Assembly: GCA_002780715.1 (NCBI GenBank)
Contig: PEUO01000208.1
Location: forward strand, 1 to 50,446
Length of the DNA: 50,446 bases
Reading direction: 5' to 3'
Source: Deltaproteobacteria bacterium CG03_land_8_20_14_0_80_45_14
Lineage (GTDB): Bacteria; Desulfobacterota; BSN033; UBA1163
This document shows positions 18,372-26,034 of the stretch, in pieces (positions within the stretch are counted from its first letter, which is position 1; each line of letters begins with the position of its first letter). The position numbers and the translations under genes were made by a program. The notes under the pieces were generated by a model. The model worked only from the letters and a program-made list of their open reading frames with translations. It was not told where the DNA came from and searched no databases.

Positions 18372-18548
18372 TTATTCAAAACACCCCAACTGGCACTGGC
18401 TGATTTTGATCTTTATCTCATTCAGGACTTTCGTCAACTCCTTTTTCGGTATTCCAAAATCATCGGCGATCTTAAAACAAACCGCACAGGGAAGCTTTCC
18501 ATCCTTGGCTTTTTTTTTAATTACTTCCTCTAACTTCTTGCGATCCAT
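18372..18548 (-). CDS. small cysteine-containing protein
   Basis: A 58-residue protein beginning MDRKKLEEVI, with a CAVC pair near residue 21 and a C-terminal CQLGCF. The middle (IADDFGIPKKELTKVLNEIKIKI) looks like a helix-turn-helix-type or small helical bundle. GGAGG lies five bases before the ATG at 18548, which decides the start over an ATG twelve bases upstream. The four Cys could bind a metal. I do not recognise a named family, although the spacing CX2C...CX3C is compatible with a small iron or zinc site. Confidence 0.6.
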   Translation of the reverse strand: MDRKKLEEVIKKKAKDGKLPCAVCFKIADDFGIPKKELTKVLNEIKIKISQCQLGCFE

Positions 18549-18601
18549 AAAAACCTCCATTCCATTTCAAAATGCAAAATTCAATGAATTCGTAAAAAGT
18601 T

Positions 18602-18726
18602 GTCATTCCCGTGAAACTTGTCCTCGACAGCGATCGGGGAACGGGAATCCAGGGTAATTCTAAATAGCTAAAAAGACTGGATTCCTGCTGGAGTTTACCC
18701 CGTACTTGATACGGGGCAGGAATGAC
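18602..18726. repeat. GTCATTCCCG...CGGGAATCCAG dispersed repeat
   Basis: Starts with GTCATTCCCG and ends with the inverted GGCAGGAATGAC; inside are GGGAATCCAG and CTGGATTCC, plus CCCCGTACTTGATACGGGG. A second copy with the same layout is at 28478-28620. Confidence 0.65.
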
Positions 18727-18805
18727 AGAAAATAGCCTTTAAACTTTTTACAATTCCATCAAAGCTTAAGCTTTTATTTTGCAATTTTCAATTTGCAATG
18801 TTTTT

Positions 18806-19267
18806 TTACTCTTCTACTTTCTTTTCTCTTGAAATATAAATCCCATATTCGAATCCATCCACCAACGCCAGAAAGGAGGCCCTGCATATATTTTCAGAAA
18901 ATGCCTTCACTCTCCATGCGTCTTTCCCATTGCTGAACAAAATCTCCACCTCCACCCCTGCGGCCGTTCCGGCTCCCGGGTCGAAGATTCTTGAACTGAA
19001 ATCGATCAATTTCACCTGATCAATCTCAGGAAAGATCGATTTGAGCGATTTCTTCAAAACCTTTGCCAGGGCGTCCACTGGTCCCACCCCTGTATCCGCT
19101 TCATGCATCTCCTTGCCATTGGCTTGGAGCATAATGGTGGCCTCTGGTCGAACGCCATCATCAATCAGACGATAATTTCCAATGATCTCAAAATGGGGTT
19201 TATAGCCGGACATCGATCTTAAAAGATTTAAAATCTTCGTCGCATCCTTGATTTTTTCCTCGACCAC
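18806..19267 (-). CDS. stand-alone LeuA/CimA-type regulatory (allosteric) domain protein
   Basis: The 153 residues correspond to the C-terminal regulatory domain (LeuA_dimer type) of 2-isopropylmalate or citramalate synthase, without the catalytic TIM barrel. Visible are RPEATIMLQANGKEMHEADTG, GPVDALAKVLKKSL, the DPGAGTAAGVEVEI segment and SENICRASFLALVDGFEYG. The SENIxxASxxALVD segment is closer to citramalate synthase (CimA) than to LeuA. The start is a GTG at 19267 with GGGAG six bases upstream. In the complete synthases this domain binds leucine or isoleucine; as a free protein it may regulate another enzyme in trans or sense an amino acid. No synthase gene is in the window. Confidence 0.75.
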   Translation of the reverse strand: MVEEKIKDATKILNLLRSMSGYKPHFEIIGNYRLIDDGVRPEATIMLQANGKEMHEADTGVGPVDALAKVLKKSLKSIFPEIDQVKLIDFSSRIFDPGAGTAAGVEVEILFSNGKDAWRVKAFSENICRASFLALVDGFEYGIYISREKKVEE

Positions 19268-19394
19268 TGCTTTCTCCCATTAGAAATTTCCTCTCATTAC
19301 AATAGGATTAGTGATAATTGTCAAGAAAAATTATAACATATGGGTCAGTAAAACGTTATTTGACGGAACATAGAGTCTCATGTTATTTTTTAAG

Positions 19395-19505
19395 GGTCCA
19401 AGGGGTCCATGATTCAATGCCTGCGGCAGGCAGGAAGTGTCAAGTGAAAATCTTAAACTATTTATTACTCGAACCCTTGAACCATAGAATCCTGGAACCC
19501 TAATA
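19395..19505. repeat. GGTCCAAGG/CCTTGAACC dispersed repeat
   Basis: Words TCCAAGGGGTCCATGATTC on the left and CGAACCCTTGAACCATAG on the right form another member of the CCTTGAACCC family, interrupted by GCCTGCGGCAGGC. It lies in the divergent spacer before the aldolase gene. Confidence 0.5.
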
Positions 19506-19526
19506 TTTTATGAAAGGAAATCGCTT

Positions 19527-20414
19527 ATGAAACTCAACGGTGTTTTGCCACCCATCACTACCCCTTTTCAAGATGGGAAATTGGCTTCGGATAAACTCAA
19601 AAAGAATTTTCAAAAATGGAATAAGACAGGTCTTTCCGGCTATCTCGTCTTGGGATCAAATGGAGAGGCTGTCTATTTAAATGAGAAGGAAAAAATAAAA
19701 GTCGTCGAGGTCTCAAGGGAATCTATTCCCACCTCAAAGATTATGCTTGTTGGAACAGGAATGGAATCGACTCAGGAGACTATTCGATTTACCAATCAGG
19801 TAGCTAAAATGGGGGCGGATTATGCTCTGGTTGTCACCCCTTCCTATTTTAAAGGGTCTATGAGGCCACAGATTCTATACGATCATTTTATTGCTGTCGC
19901 AGAATCTTCCAAAATTGGAATCCTCATCTATAACGTTCCACAATTTACTGGAATTAATTTAGAGCCGGAATGGGTGGCCAAGCTCTCTGAGTATCCCAAT
20001 ATCGTGGGAATCAAAGACAGTTCAGGGAATATCGGTCAATTGAGTGAAATTATCCATCTGTCTAAAAAAGGATTTGCTGTTTTTGTAGGCTCGGCGCCTG
20101 TATTCTTTCCTGCCCTTTGTGTAGGAGCAGTGGGTGGAATCCTGGCTGTGGCAAATGTGGCTCCTCAAGAGTGCGTCCAGATTCAGAACCTCTTTAACAA
20201 AGGGAAAACGAATGAGGCAAGGGCATCACAAGGTCGATTAATCCCCTTGGCCAAAGCAGTGACAATAAAATATGGCATCGGCGGCTTGAAGGTAGCGATG
20301 GACCTCGCAGGATATTTTGGCGGAAATCCAAGACTTCCTTTAAAAAAGCCAAGCAAAGAAGTTAAGGAAGAATTGAAACGGTTATTGCTCCAACTAAAAA
20401 ATTCCCGGGCGTAA
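19527..20414 (+). CDS. DapA/NanA-superfamily aldolase, 4-hydroxy-2-oxoglutarate aldolase-like
   Basis: A class I (Schiff-base) aldolase of the dihydrodipicolinate synthase/N-acetylneuraminate lyase superfamily, 295 residues. The Schiff-base lysine lies in VGIKDSSGN and the catalytic tyrosine in IYNVP. The substrate loop reads GSNGEAVYL rather than the GTTGES of true dihydrodipicolinate synthases, which is more like 4-hydroxy-2-oxoglutarate aldolase (pyruvate plus glyoxylate) and related sugar-acid aldolases. A good AAAGGA ribosome site precedes the ATG, and an intrinsic terminator overlaps the stop. The neighbouring glyoxylate-producing genes fit a hydroxyoxoglutarate role, but this is inference. 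Confidence 0.72.
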   Translation: MKLNGVLPPITTPFQDGKLASDKLKKNFQKWNKTGLSGYLVLGSNGEAVYLNEKEKIKVVEVSRESIPTSKIMLVGTGMESTQETIRFTNQVAKMGADYALVVTPSYFKGSMRPQILYDHFIAVAESSKIGILIYNVPQFTGINLEPEWVAKLSEYPNIVGIKDSSGNIGQLSEIIHLSKKGFAVFVGSAPVFFPALCVGAVGGILAVANVAPQECVQIQNLFNKGKTNEARASQGRLIPLAKAVTIKYGIGGLKVAMDLAGYFGGNPRLPLKKPSKEVKEELKRLLLQLKNSRA

Positions 20415-20431
20415 AGAGCCGGGATTTTTTT
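20403..20431 (+). terminator. intrinsic terminator of the aldolase gene
   Basis: TCCCGG pairs with CCGGGA over a ten-base loop and is followed by seven T. The stem overlaps the last codons and the stop codon. Confidence 0.8.
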
Positions 20432-20482
20432 ACCTATCGGGTTGAAAAATTCATCCCTCTTCATTTCTTCTTCGACAATGAA

Positions 20483-21634
20483 TTAAGACCCCATGGCCTC
20501 CAGAACGACTTCTGTGATATCCATCACTTTAAGATCAATTTCTTTCTTCCTGGCATAACCCGAAATAGTTCGGATACATTGTTGACAGGACGTGACCACG
20601 ACTTCAGCCCCTGTATCCTGAATCTCCTGAATCTTCCTCTCCGCAATGGCGGCAGAGAGTTCCGGATCGATCATCTCAAGGTCTCCTCCACCCCCACAGC
20701 AGTTACACAACTGCCGGTTGTTTGCCATTTCCACCAGCTTAAGTCCAGGAATTGCGTTCAGGATATTCCTCGGTGGATCGAAGACCTTGCTGTTTCTCCC
20801 CAGATCGCAGGGATCATGATAAGTTACCGTCTTGTTGAAACCGTTGTTAAAGACAATTTTTTTCTCATTAATTAATCTCTCCATATACTGGGTTGAATGG
20901 AGCAGTTCTGCATTGGTATTATACTTTTCTTTCCAAGTATGGAAGCAAGAGGGACAGGCAAAAACAACTGTTTTCGCACTCACTTGTTTGACTTTTTCCT
21001 GATTATGCTCCACCAATTTTTGCATCTTCTCTTCCATCCCCATCTGAATGAGGGGAAAGCCACAACACCACTCCTCCCCTCCGAGGATGGTAAAGTCCAC
21101 TTTGCTTTTATCTAAAACCTGAACGAAGGCCTGCGGAATCTTCTGGACCAAGGGAAAGAAAGCCGCCACACATCCCACAAAATAGACCACCTCGGCTTTC
21201 TCCTTCTGGTACATGTGCTCTGGAACGTTCTTTAAGAAATCCATCCACAGGGTACGATCTTCGTTAGGTTCATCGGAGATATTGAAATTATTCTCCAGCG
21301 CTTCCACCACTCGATCCACTATTTTTGGGTACTGGTGCATATCTGCTAAACATGCCCTTCCTGCGAGAACCCCTTGGTTGGTTTCTACAGCAGGAAAACA
21401 GGTTTGCGTACAAAGCCTACAGCCTGTGCATCGGAAAAGTGTATCTTCTATTTCTGGTGTCCAGCCGATTTTCCCCTCGATGATAGCTCTGACAAGGGCA
21501 TTTTTCCCCCGTGGTGTAGCCCATTCTCTTCCCATTATTGTATATATTGGACAGTGTGCCAGACAGAAACCGCATCGATTACATTTGGCGATTTCGTCAT
21601 ATAATAAGGTTTTGAGCTCTTCTTGTTTCATCAT
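20483..21634 (-). CDS. glcF: glycolate oxidase iron-sulfur subunit (GlcF-like, CCG protein)
   Basis: An electron-transfer subunit with two N-terminal [4Fe-4S] ferredoxin motifs (CNRCGFCLAHC and CTGCRLCTQTC) and two C-terminal CCG domains as in HdrD/GlcF/LutA. The first CCG domain shows FVGCVAAFF, WCCGFPL and ACPSC; the second shows HDPCDLGR, CCGGGGDLEM and SCQQC, so both look intact. It would take electrons from the GlcD/GlcE flavoproteins encoded upstream on the same strand. AAGGAG precedes the tandem ATGs at 21634 and 21631. A close paralogue lies at 34224-35408 in the window. Confidence 0.85.
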   Translation of the reverse strand: MMKQEELKTLLYDEIAKCNRCGFCLAHCPIYTIMGREWATPRGKNALVRAIIEGKIGWTPEIEDTLFRCTGCRLCTQTCFPAVETNQGVLAGRACLADMHQYPKIVDRVVEALENNFNISDEPNEDRTLWMDFLKNVPEHMYQKEKAEVVYFVGCVAAFFPLVQKIPQAFVQVLDKSKVDFTILGGEEWCCGFPLIQMGMEEKMQKLVEHNQEKVKQVSAKTVVFACPSCFHTWKEKYNTNAELLHSTQYMERLINEKKIVFNNGFNKTVTYHDPCDLGRNSKVFDPPRNILNAIPGLKLVEMANNRQLCNCCGGGGDLEMIDPELSAAIAERKIQEIQDTGAEVVVTSCQQCIRTISGYARKKEIDLKVMDITEVVLEAMGS

Positions 21635-21659
21635 TCACTCCTTGTCCTCAAAAAATCAT

Positions 21660-21779
21660 TGCAAAATTAACAATAATCAATTAGCAATTATCAATGATCC
21701 CCACTAAATCCGCATATCCGTGCCTTAACTTTACATTGCTAATTGATAATTTCTCATTGATCATTTTGCATTGATCATT
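21660..21779. repeat. AT-rich inverted repeat between glcE and glcF
   Basis: CAATTAGCAATTATCAATGATC on the left (given as its first twenty-odd bases around 21678-21699) is mirrored by ATTGCTAATTGATAATT and TTGATCATT words on the right. It is a hairpin-forming spacer without coding capacity. Confidence 0.5.
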
Positions 21780-21783
21780 CCGC

Positions 21784-23154
21784 TTAAATTCCTCCCACAA
21801 ACCGGCCTATATTTAGAATACCACCTGGGTCTATTTGTTCTTTCAATCGGCGCACGACCAGATAATCACTTCGGGATTGTCCCCATACATCCACCTTCTT
21901 TTTAATCGAAAGGGGAGACGATTCCACCACAAGGTTGCCTTCGTTTTTCATCGCTTCGAAGGTCAGTTTTCCGATAAGCTCAACAAGGGATTCAATCTTT
22001 GATCGAAAATTCTTCGCTGGCAAGATATAGGAATATAGAATTCCATTCCCCGCATGAGAGATGAAGGCTCCATCTATTCCCAGACCTTGGGTAATTTTTT
22101 CATAACTCTCCAGCATCTCCCCGGATTTAGAGATTAAGAAGTTTGATTTCAGGGAGATGAGGTTTGGGCATTTCTCGGTTAATCCCTTGGAGAAGTCACG
22201 GATAGCGATCCAGAAAGCCTGATGCTTCTCCGAATATAGAGTCACTGCTTCAAGAATCCCATGTTTCTTTCCTATCTCACTCATCTCAAAAATCTGCCTA
22301 TCAATGCTTTCAGCGACCCCTTCCAATCCAATGGCAACGAGATAATTTCCATTAGGAGGCATGGATATGGCGTATTTCATCTTCTGCACAGCTATTGCAT
22401 TGAGAGTTTCAATGGATGAAGGGATTAACTGGGAGCCTCTCATTTCACGAACGAAGTTATCTGCCTCCTCTAATTTGGCAAAAGAGAGCAATAAGGTTGC
22501 CTCCTTTTCAGGGAGAGGAAGAAGTTTAAAAGTCATTTCACAGAGTATACCCAATGTTCCATAAGAACCGATCAAGAGTTTACACATGTCATACCCGGAA
22601 ACGTTTTTAACTGTCTTTCCACCAGAAACCACAATATCCCCGTTTGGGAAAACAGTCTTAGCGCCAATGATCAAATCCCTGACCGTGCCGTAGAGGAGCC
22701 TCTTGGGCCCGCTGGAGTTAGTCGCTATAATACCACCCAAAGTAGCTTTTTCTGTGAAAGGTGGATCAAGAGGAAGAAAATATCCTTTTCCCACTTTCGC
22801 CAAACTTTTTTGAACTTCATCCAGAGTCATTCCACTTTCAGCGGAGAGGGTCAGATTTTCGCAGTCGCTATCTGTGATACGGTTGAGCTGGCTGGTGGAA
22901 AGAATAATATCAATCTTTTTTGGAATTCCACCCATTCCCATTTTGGTTCCGTTCCCTCTCGGGGTGATGAAGAGATGCTGCTGATTGGCATGGGCAACGA
23001 CCTTTGAAACCTCATCAATTGTCCCTGGAGAGACGATTACCTTCGGTTTCTTTCCATCTATGGCATAGGCCTTGAGCTTATCCGGATCTTGGATGACATT
23101 GGCTTCTCCAATGATCTCTCTCAATTTGGAAAAAAGTTTATCAGTCTTGGGCAT
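21784..23154 (-). CDS. glcE: glycolate oxidase FAD-binding subunit (GlcE-like)
   Basis: A FAD-binding type 4 (PCMH) oxidase subunit of about 456 residues. The FAD motifs are TPRGNGTKMGMGG and the later LLYGTVRDLIIGAKTVFPNG with GKTVKNVSGYDMCKLLIGS and GTLGILCEMTFK, a pattern diagnostic of GlcE. GGGGAGGAG lies eight bases before the ATG at 23154, which decides against the longer frame to 23208. It lies between glcD and glcF on the same strand, separated by palindromic repeats, giving the classic glcDEF order of glycolate:quinone oxidoreductase, which makes glyoxylate. Confidence 0.85.
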   Translation of the reverse strand: MPKTDKLFSKLREIIGEANVIQDPDKLKAYAIDGKKPKVIVSPGTIDEVSKVVAHANQQHLFITPRGNGTKMGMGGIPKKIDIILSTSQLNRITDSDCENLTLSAESGMTLDEVQKSLAKVGKGYFLPLDPPFTEKATLGGIIATNSSGPKRLLYGTVRDLIIGAKTVFPNGDIVVSGGKTVKNVSGYDMCKLLIGSYGTLGILCEMTFKLLPLPEKEATLLLSFAKLEEADNFVREMRGSQLIPSSIETLNAIAVQKMKYAISMPPNGNYLVAIGLEGVAESIDRQIFEMSEIGKKHGILEAVTLYSEKHQAFWIAIRDFSKGLTEKCPNLISLKSNFLISKSGEMLESYEKITQGLGIDGAFISHAGNGILYSYILPAKNFRSKIESLVELIGKLTFEAMKNEGNLVVESSPLSIKKKVDVWGQSRSDYLVVRRLKEQIDPGGILNIGRFVGGI

Positions 23155-23177
23155 AACAGATTCTCCTCCCCTATCCA

Positions 23178-23360
23178 CCCTCACCCTCCCCCTCAGAGAC
23201 TGTGTCACAATGTCATTCTGAGGCGTTAGCCGAAGAATCTCTGTTTTCTAACTTATTGACTCCATGAGATTCTTCACTTCGTTCAGAATGACAAACATGC
23301 CATTTCCCTCATTGTGAAACAGCCTCTCAAGGGGGGAGGGAGAGGGAGGGGGTGAGGGGG
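23178..23360. repeat. nested composite hairpin repeat (copy 1)
   Basis: Outer arms CCCTCACCCTCCCCCTC and GAGGGAGGGGGTGAGGG enclose second arms GAGACTGTGTCACAAT and ATTGTGAAACAGCCTC, which enclose inner arms TGTCATTCTGA and TCAGAATGACA. The same three-layer layout, with a different core, is at 25839-26024. Confidence 0.7.
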
Positions 23361-23371
23361 TGTTGTACAAT

Positions 23372-24757
23372 TTATTCTTGAATTTCCGGTAAAACCTTTC
23401 CCGGATTGTAAATGTCTTCCGGATCGAAGGCCATTTTCACCTTTTTCATGGCGCCAATATCTTGAGGAGTAAAGACGAAGAGCATCTCCTTCTTTTTCTC
23501 CGTGCCAATGCCATGCTCGCCGCTGATCGTTCCACCCGCCTCCGCGCATAATTTCATGATTTCAGAGCCTGCCAAATGAACCTTTCTCAATTCCTCCTCA
23601 TTTCGCTCGTCGAAAAGGATCAGAGGATGGAGGTTTCCATCTCCCGCATGGAAGACGTTTGCAATCGAAAGATCATATTTTCTCCCCACCTCCATGACCT
23701 TTGTCAAAACTTCCGGAAGCTTTGTTCTTGGAACAGTGCCGTCGCAGACCAGATAATTAGGCCGAAGCCTGGCAATGGCGCCAAAGGCTCCCTTTCGACC
23801 TGCCCAGAGCTGCATCCTTTCTGCCTCGGTTTTTGCCGCCTTGACTTCCCGGACATTATTCTTTTTGCAGATCTCCATGATCCTTTCGGCCAGCCTCTCC
23901 ATCCCATCCTTGAGTCCATCCAGTTCGATTATCAGAACAGCCTCAGCATCCAATGGAAAACCTGCATGAATAGATTCCTCGACCGCTTTGATGGTCAGTC
24001 TATCTAACATCTCAAGAGTCGCAGGAACGATGCCATCGCCGATAATGGCTGAGACTGTTTTTCCAGCATCCTCTAAAGTATTGTAAATGGCCAGCATGGT
24101 CTTGACCGCTTCTGGTTTTGGCATGATTCGCAGAATCAACTTCGTGGCAATTCCAAGGGTGCCTTCTGAACCCACGAGAACCCCTGTCAAATCATACCCT
24201 GGATTGTCTAACGTCTTGCCGCCCACATGGACAACATCCCCGTTATAGAGGACTACTTCGGCTCCCAAGATGTGATTGGTTGTCACTCCATATTTGAGGC
24301 AGTGTGGTCCTCCTGAATTTTCTCCAAAATTTCCGCCGAAAGTGGAGACCTTTTCACTGGCAGGGTCTGGTTGATAAACATATCCGTAGCGTGCCAATGC
24401 GTTTTTCAAAGCGAGTGTAAAGACCCCTGGCTCTACCACAGCCCTCTGATTTTCGATATCAATCTCTAAGATTCTATTCATCCTGGAAAAATGGACGACG
24501 ATTCCGCCTTGTGTTGGAATAGTGCCACCGCTCAGGTTTGTCCCTGACCCTCTGCCCACAACGTGAACCCCTGCTTCATGGGCAAATTTTACTATTTTGG
24601 AAACTTCTTCCGTTGAACCAGGAAGAACAATACAATCAGGTTTTCCCCGAAAAAGAGAGGCATCGTAACCGTAGAGGTATAAATCTGTCTCTGAGGATAA
24701 GACATTTTCTTTCCCCACAAGCTTGACAAGTTCTTCAACCATTTTTTCCCGGTCCAT
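23372..24757 (-). CDS. glcD: glycolate oxidase FAD-linked subunit (GlcD-like)
   Basis: A FAD-linked 2-hydroxyacid dehydrogenase of the GlcD/D-lactate dehydrogenase family, about 461 residues. The N-terminal FAD domain shows VVGRGSGTNLSGG and QPDPASEKVSTFGGN; the C-terminal domain shows NVFHAGDGNLHPLILFDE and the closing GTISGEHGIG. AAGGAG lies six bases before the ATG at 24757; the open frame continues upstream only because it reads through two palindromic repeats. With glcE and glcF downstream it should oxidise glycolate, or another short 2-hydroxy acid such as D-lactate, to the oxo acid. A paralogue at 30951 is interrupted. Confidence 0.88.
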   Translation of the reverse strand: MDREKMVEELVKLVGKENVLSSETDLYLYGYDASLFRGKPDCIVLPGSTEEVSKIVKFAHEAGVHVVGRGSGTNLSGGTIPTQGGIVVHFSRMNRILEIDIENQRAVVEPGVFTLALKNALARYGYVYQPDPASEKVSTFGGNFGENSGGPHCLKYGVTTNHILGAEVVLYNGDVVHVGGKTLDNPGYDLTGVLVGSEGTLGIATKLILRIMPKPEAVKTMLAIYNTLEDAGKTVSAIIGDGIVPATLEMLDRLTIKAVEESIHAGFPLDAEAVLIIELDGLKDGMERLAERIMEICKKNNVREVKAAKTEAERMQLWAGRKGAFGAIARLRPNYLVCDGTVPRTKLPEVLTKVMEVGRKYDLSIANVFHAGDGNLHPLILFDERNEEELRKVHLAGSEIMKLCAEAGGTISGEHGIGTEKKKEMLFVFTPQDIGAMKKVKMAFDPEDIYNPGKVLPEIQE

Positions 24758-24773
24758 AACATCTCCTTCTATA

Positions 24774-24910
24774 TCAAGGCTAAAGCCTTGAGTTACAGAT
24801 ATCTTAGGTTTGTAACTCAACCCTTTAGGGTTGATTTCTCCTTCGTCAAGGCTAAAGCCTTGAGTTACGGGTCTCATAATCCTGTAATTCAACCCTTCAG
24901 GGTTGATTCA
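24774..24910. repeat. two tandem 72-bp palindromic units (GAGTTAC family)
   Basis: Unit one (24774-24845) and unit two (24846-24910) each contain the palindromes TCAAGGCTAAAGCCTTGA and TCAACCCTTNAGGGTTGA joined by GTTAC words. They fill the gap between the formyltransferase-like gene and glcD, and abut the former's stop codon. Confidence 0.8.
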
Positions 24911-25819
24911 TCCGCCGAACCGATCTCCAATTTTCACATCCACTAATTTCGCAAATTCAACTGGCCCTATCTTCTCCCCTTTGTCCACTCTAAGTTTGCC
25001 AACTCGTATGACTCCACTTTTTACAGCGATTTGAAGATTCCCCTCTTCGATCGAGACGATTTCACCAGGTTGTTTCTCAATTGCCGAAGGGTACATTTTA
25101 GCATCATAAAGCCTTACCCTTTTCCCTTTAAAAGTCGTATAAGCGCCTGGTTGAGGATCACATCCCCTAATTAAATTGTAAATGTCCTTAATCGGTTTTT
25201 CAAACTTCACGGATGCGACTCGATCATCACAAGGAGGTTCGTAAGTTGCTTTGGATTCATCCTGCGGGATCCTTGGCGCTTTTCCTTTTTTGATCAATTC
25301 AACAGCCTCCACCATGGCATTCACTCCCATTGCAAAGAGGGTATTGAAATAAAGAGATCCCGTGGTCTCATCAGGGCTAATCTCTACTTCTTTTTGGAGC
25401 AAGATGGGACCAGTATCAATGCCTTTATCAACCCAAAGAATGGTCAAACCCGTTCGGGTATCTCCTTGAATGATGGCCCAATTAATAGCGCTGGCGCCGC
25501 GATGTCTCGGTAAAATAGAAGGATGATAACAGATGGTTCCCAGGGAAGGGACAGTGAGTAACTTTTCAGGGATAATATCAGTTACAAATGCCAATATGGC
25601 AAGATCTGGTTGCAATTTCAAATAAGCATCATAAATCTGAGGATTCTTCATTAAATTTGGACGAAAGAAGGGGATTCCCGATTTCTCAGCCAAGGTCTTC
25701 ATCGCCTCGCCCCTTTTATCTGGAGGAGAGAAGGACCCGACTACCTTCTCTCCTTTTTGAATCAAGGCTTGCAGTACCTTCTCTCCAAAGGGGCCCTGGC
25801 CGACAAGGATAATCTTCAT
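24908..25819 (-). CDS. formyltransferase-fold protein resembling the 10-formyl-THF hydrolase domain
   Basis: A 303-residue protein of the methionyl-tRNA formyltransferase fold. The substrate loop reads YHPSILPRHRGASAINWAI and is followed by WVDKGIDTGPILLQ, which is closer to the N-terminal hydrolase domain of 10-formyltetrahydrofolate dehydrogenase than to bona fide Fmt (usually HASLLPRWRG). The catalytic His and Asp appear present. The C-terminal half carries the beta-barrel domain expected of the family. Activity could be formyl transfer to a specific substrate or hydrolysis of 10-formyl-THF. Its place between glcD and the malyl-CoA-lyase-like gene hints at C1/glyoxylate metabolism. Confidence 0.72.
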   Translation of the reverse strand: MKIILVGQGPFGEKVLQALIQKGEKVVGSFSPPDKRGEAMKTLAEKSGIPFFRPNLMKNPQIYDAYLKLQPDLAILAFVTDIIPEKLLTVPSLGTICYHPSILPRHRGASAINWAIIQGDTRTGLTILWVDKGIDTGPILLQKEVEISPDETTGSLYFNTLFAMGVNAMVEAVELIKKGKAPRIPQDESKATYEPPCDDRVASVKFEKPIKDIYNLIRGCDPQPGAYTTFKGKRVRLYDAKMYPSAIEKQPGEIVSIEEGNLQIAVKSGVIRVGKLRVDKGEKIGPVEFAKLVDVKIGDRFGG

Positions 25820-25838
25820 AATTCAAATTTTATTACAT

Positions 25839-26024
25839 CCCCCTCACCCTCCCCTGACTGCGGAGACTGTGTCGCAATCGCCTTTTTGTCACTCTGAACT
25901 TGGTTCAGGGTCTCGTAACTCATTGAATTTTTAGATGCTGAAACAAGTTCAGCATGACATTTTTACCATTTTCCCCATTACGACACAGTCTCCGACTGCG
26001 GGGGAGAGGATAAAGGTGAGGGGG
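25839..26024. repeat. nested composite hairpin repeat (copy 2)
   Basis: Outer arms CCCCCTCACCCTCCCC and GGTGAGGGGG, second arms GGAGACTGTGTCG and CGACACAGTCTCC, inner TCTGAACTTGGTTCAGG and GCTGAAACAAGTTCAGCATGAC palindromes. Same architecture as 23178-23360 with a different innermost part. Confidence 0.7.
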
Positions 26025-26034
26025 CCCGAGGACC

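Noticed and set aside
18134-18379. 81-codon minus-strand open frame
   Set aside because: It is composed of repeat DNA with low-complexity translation and no ribosome site.
19527-20414. Bona fide dihydrodipicolinate synthase (lysine biosynthesis)
   Set aside because: The GTTGE substrate loop is GSNGE and no lysine biosynthesis gene is adjacent, so I kept the broader aldolase call.
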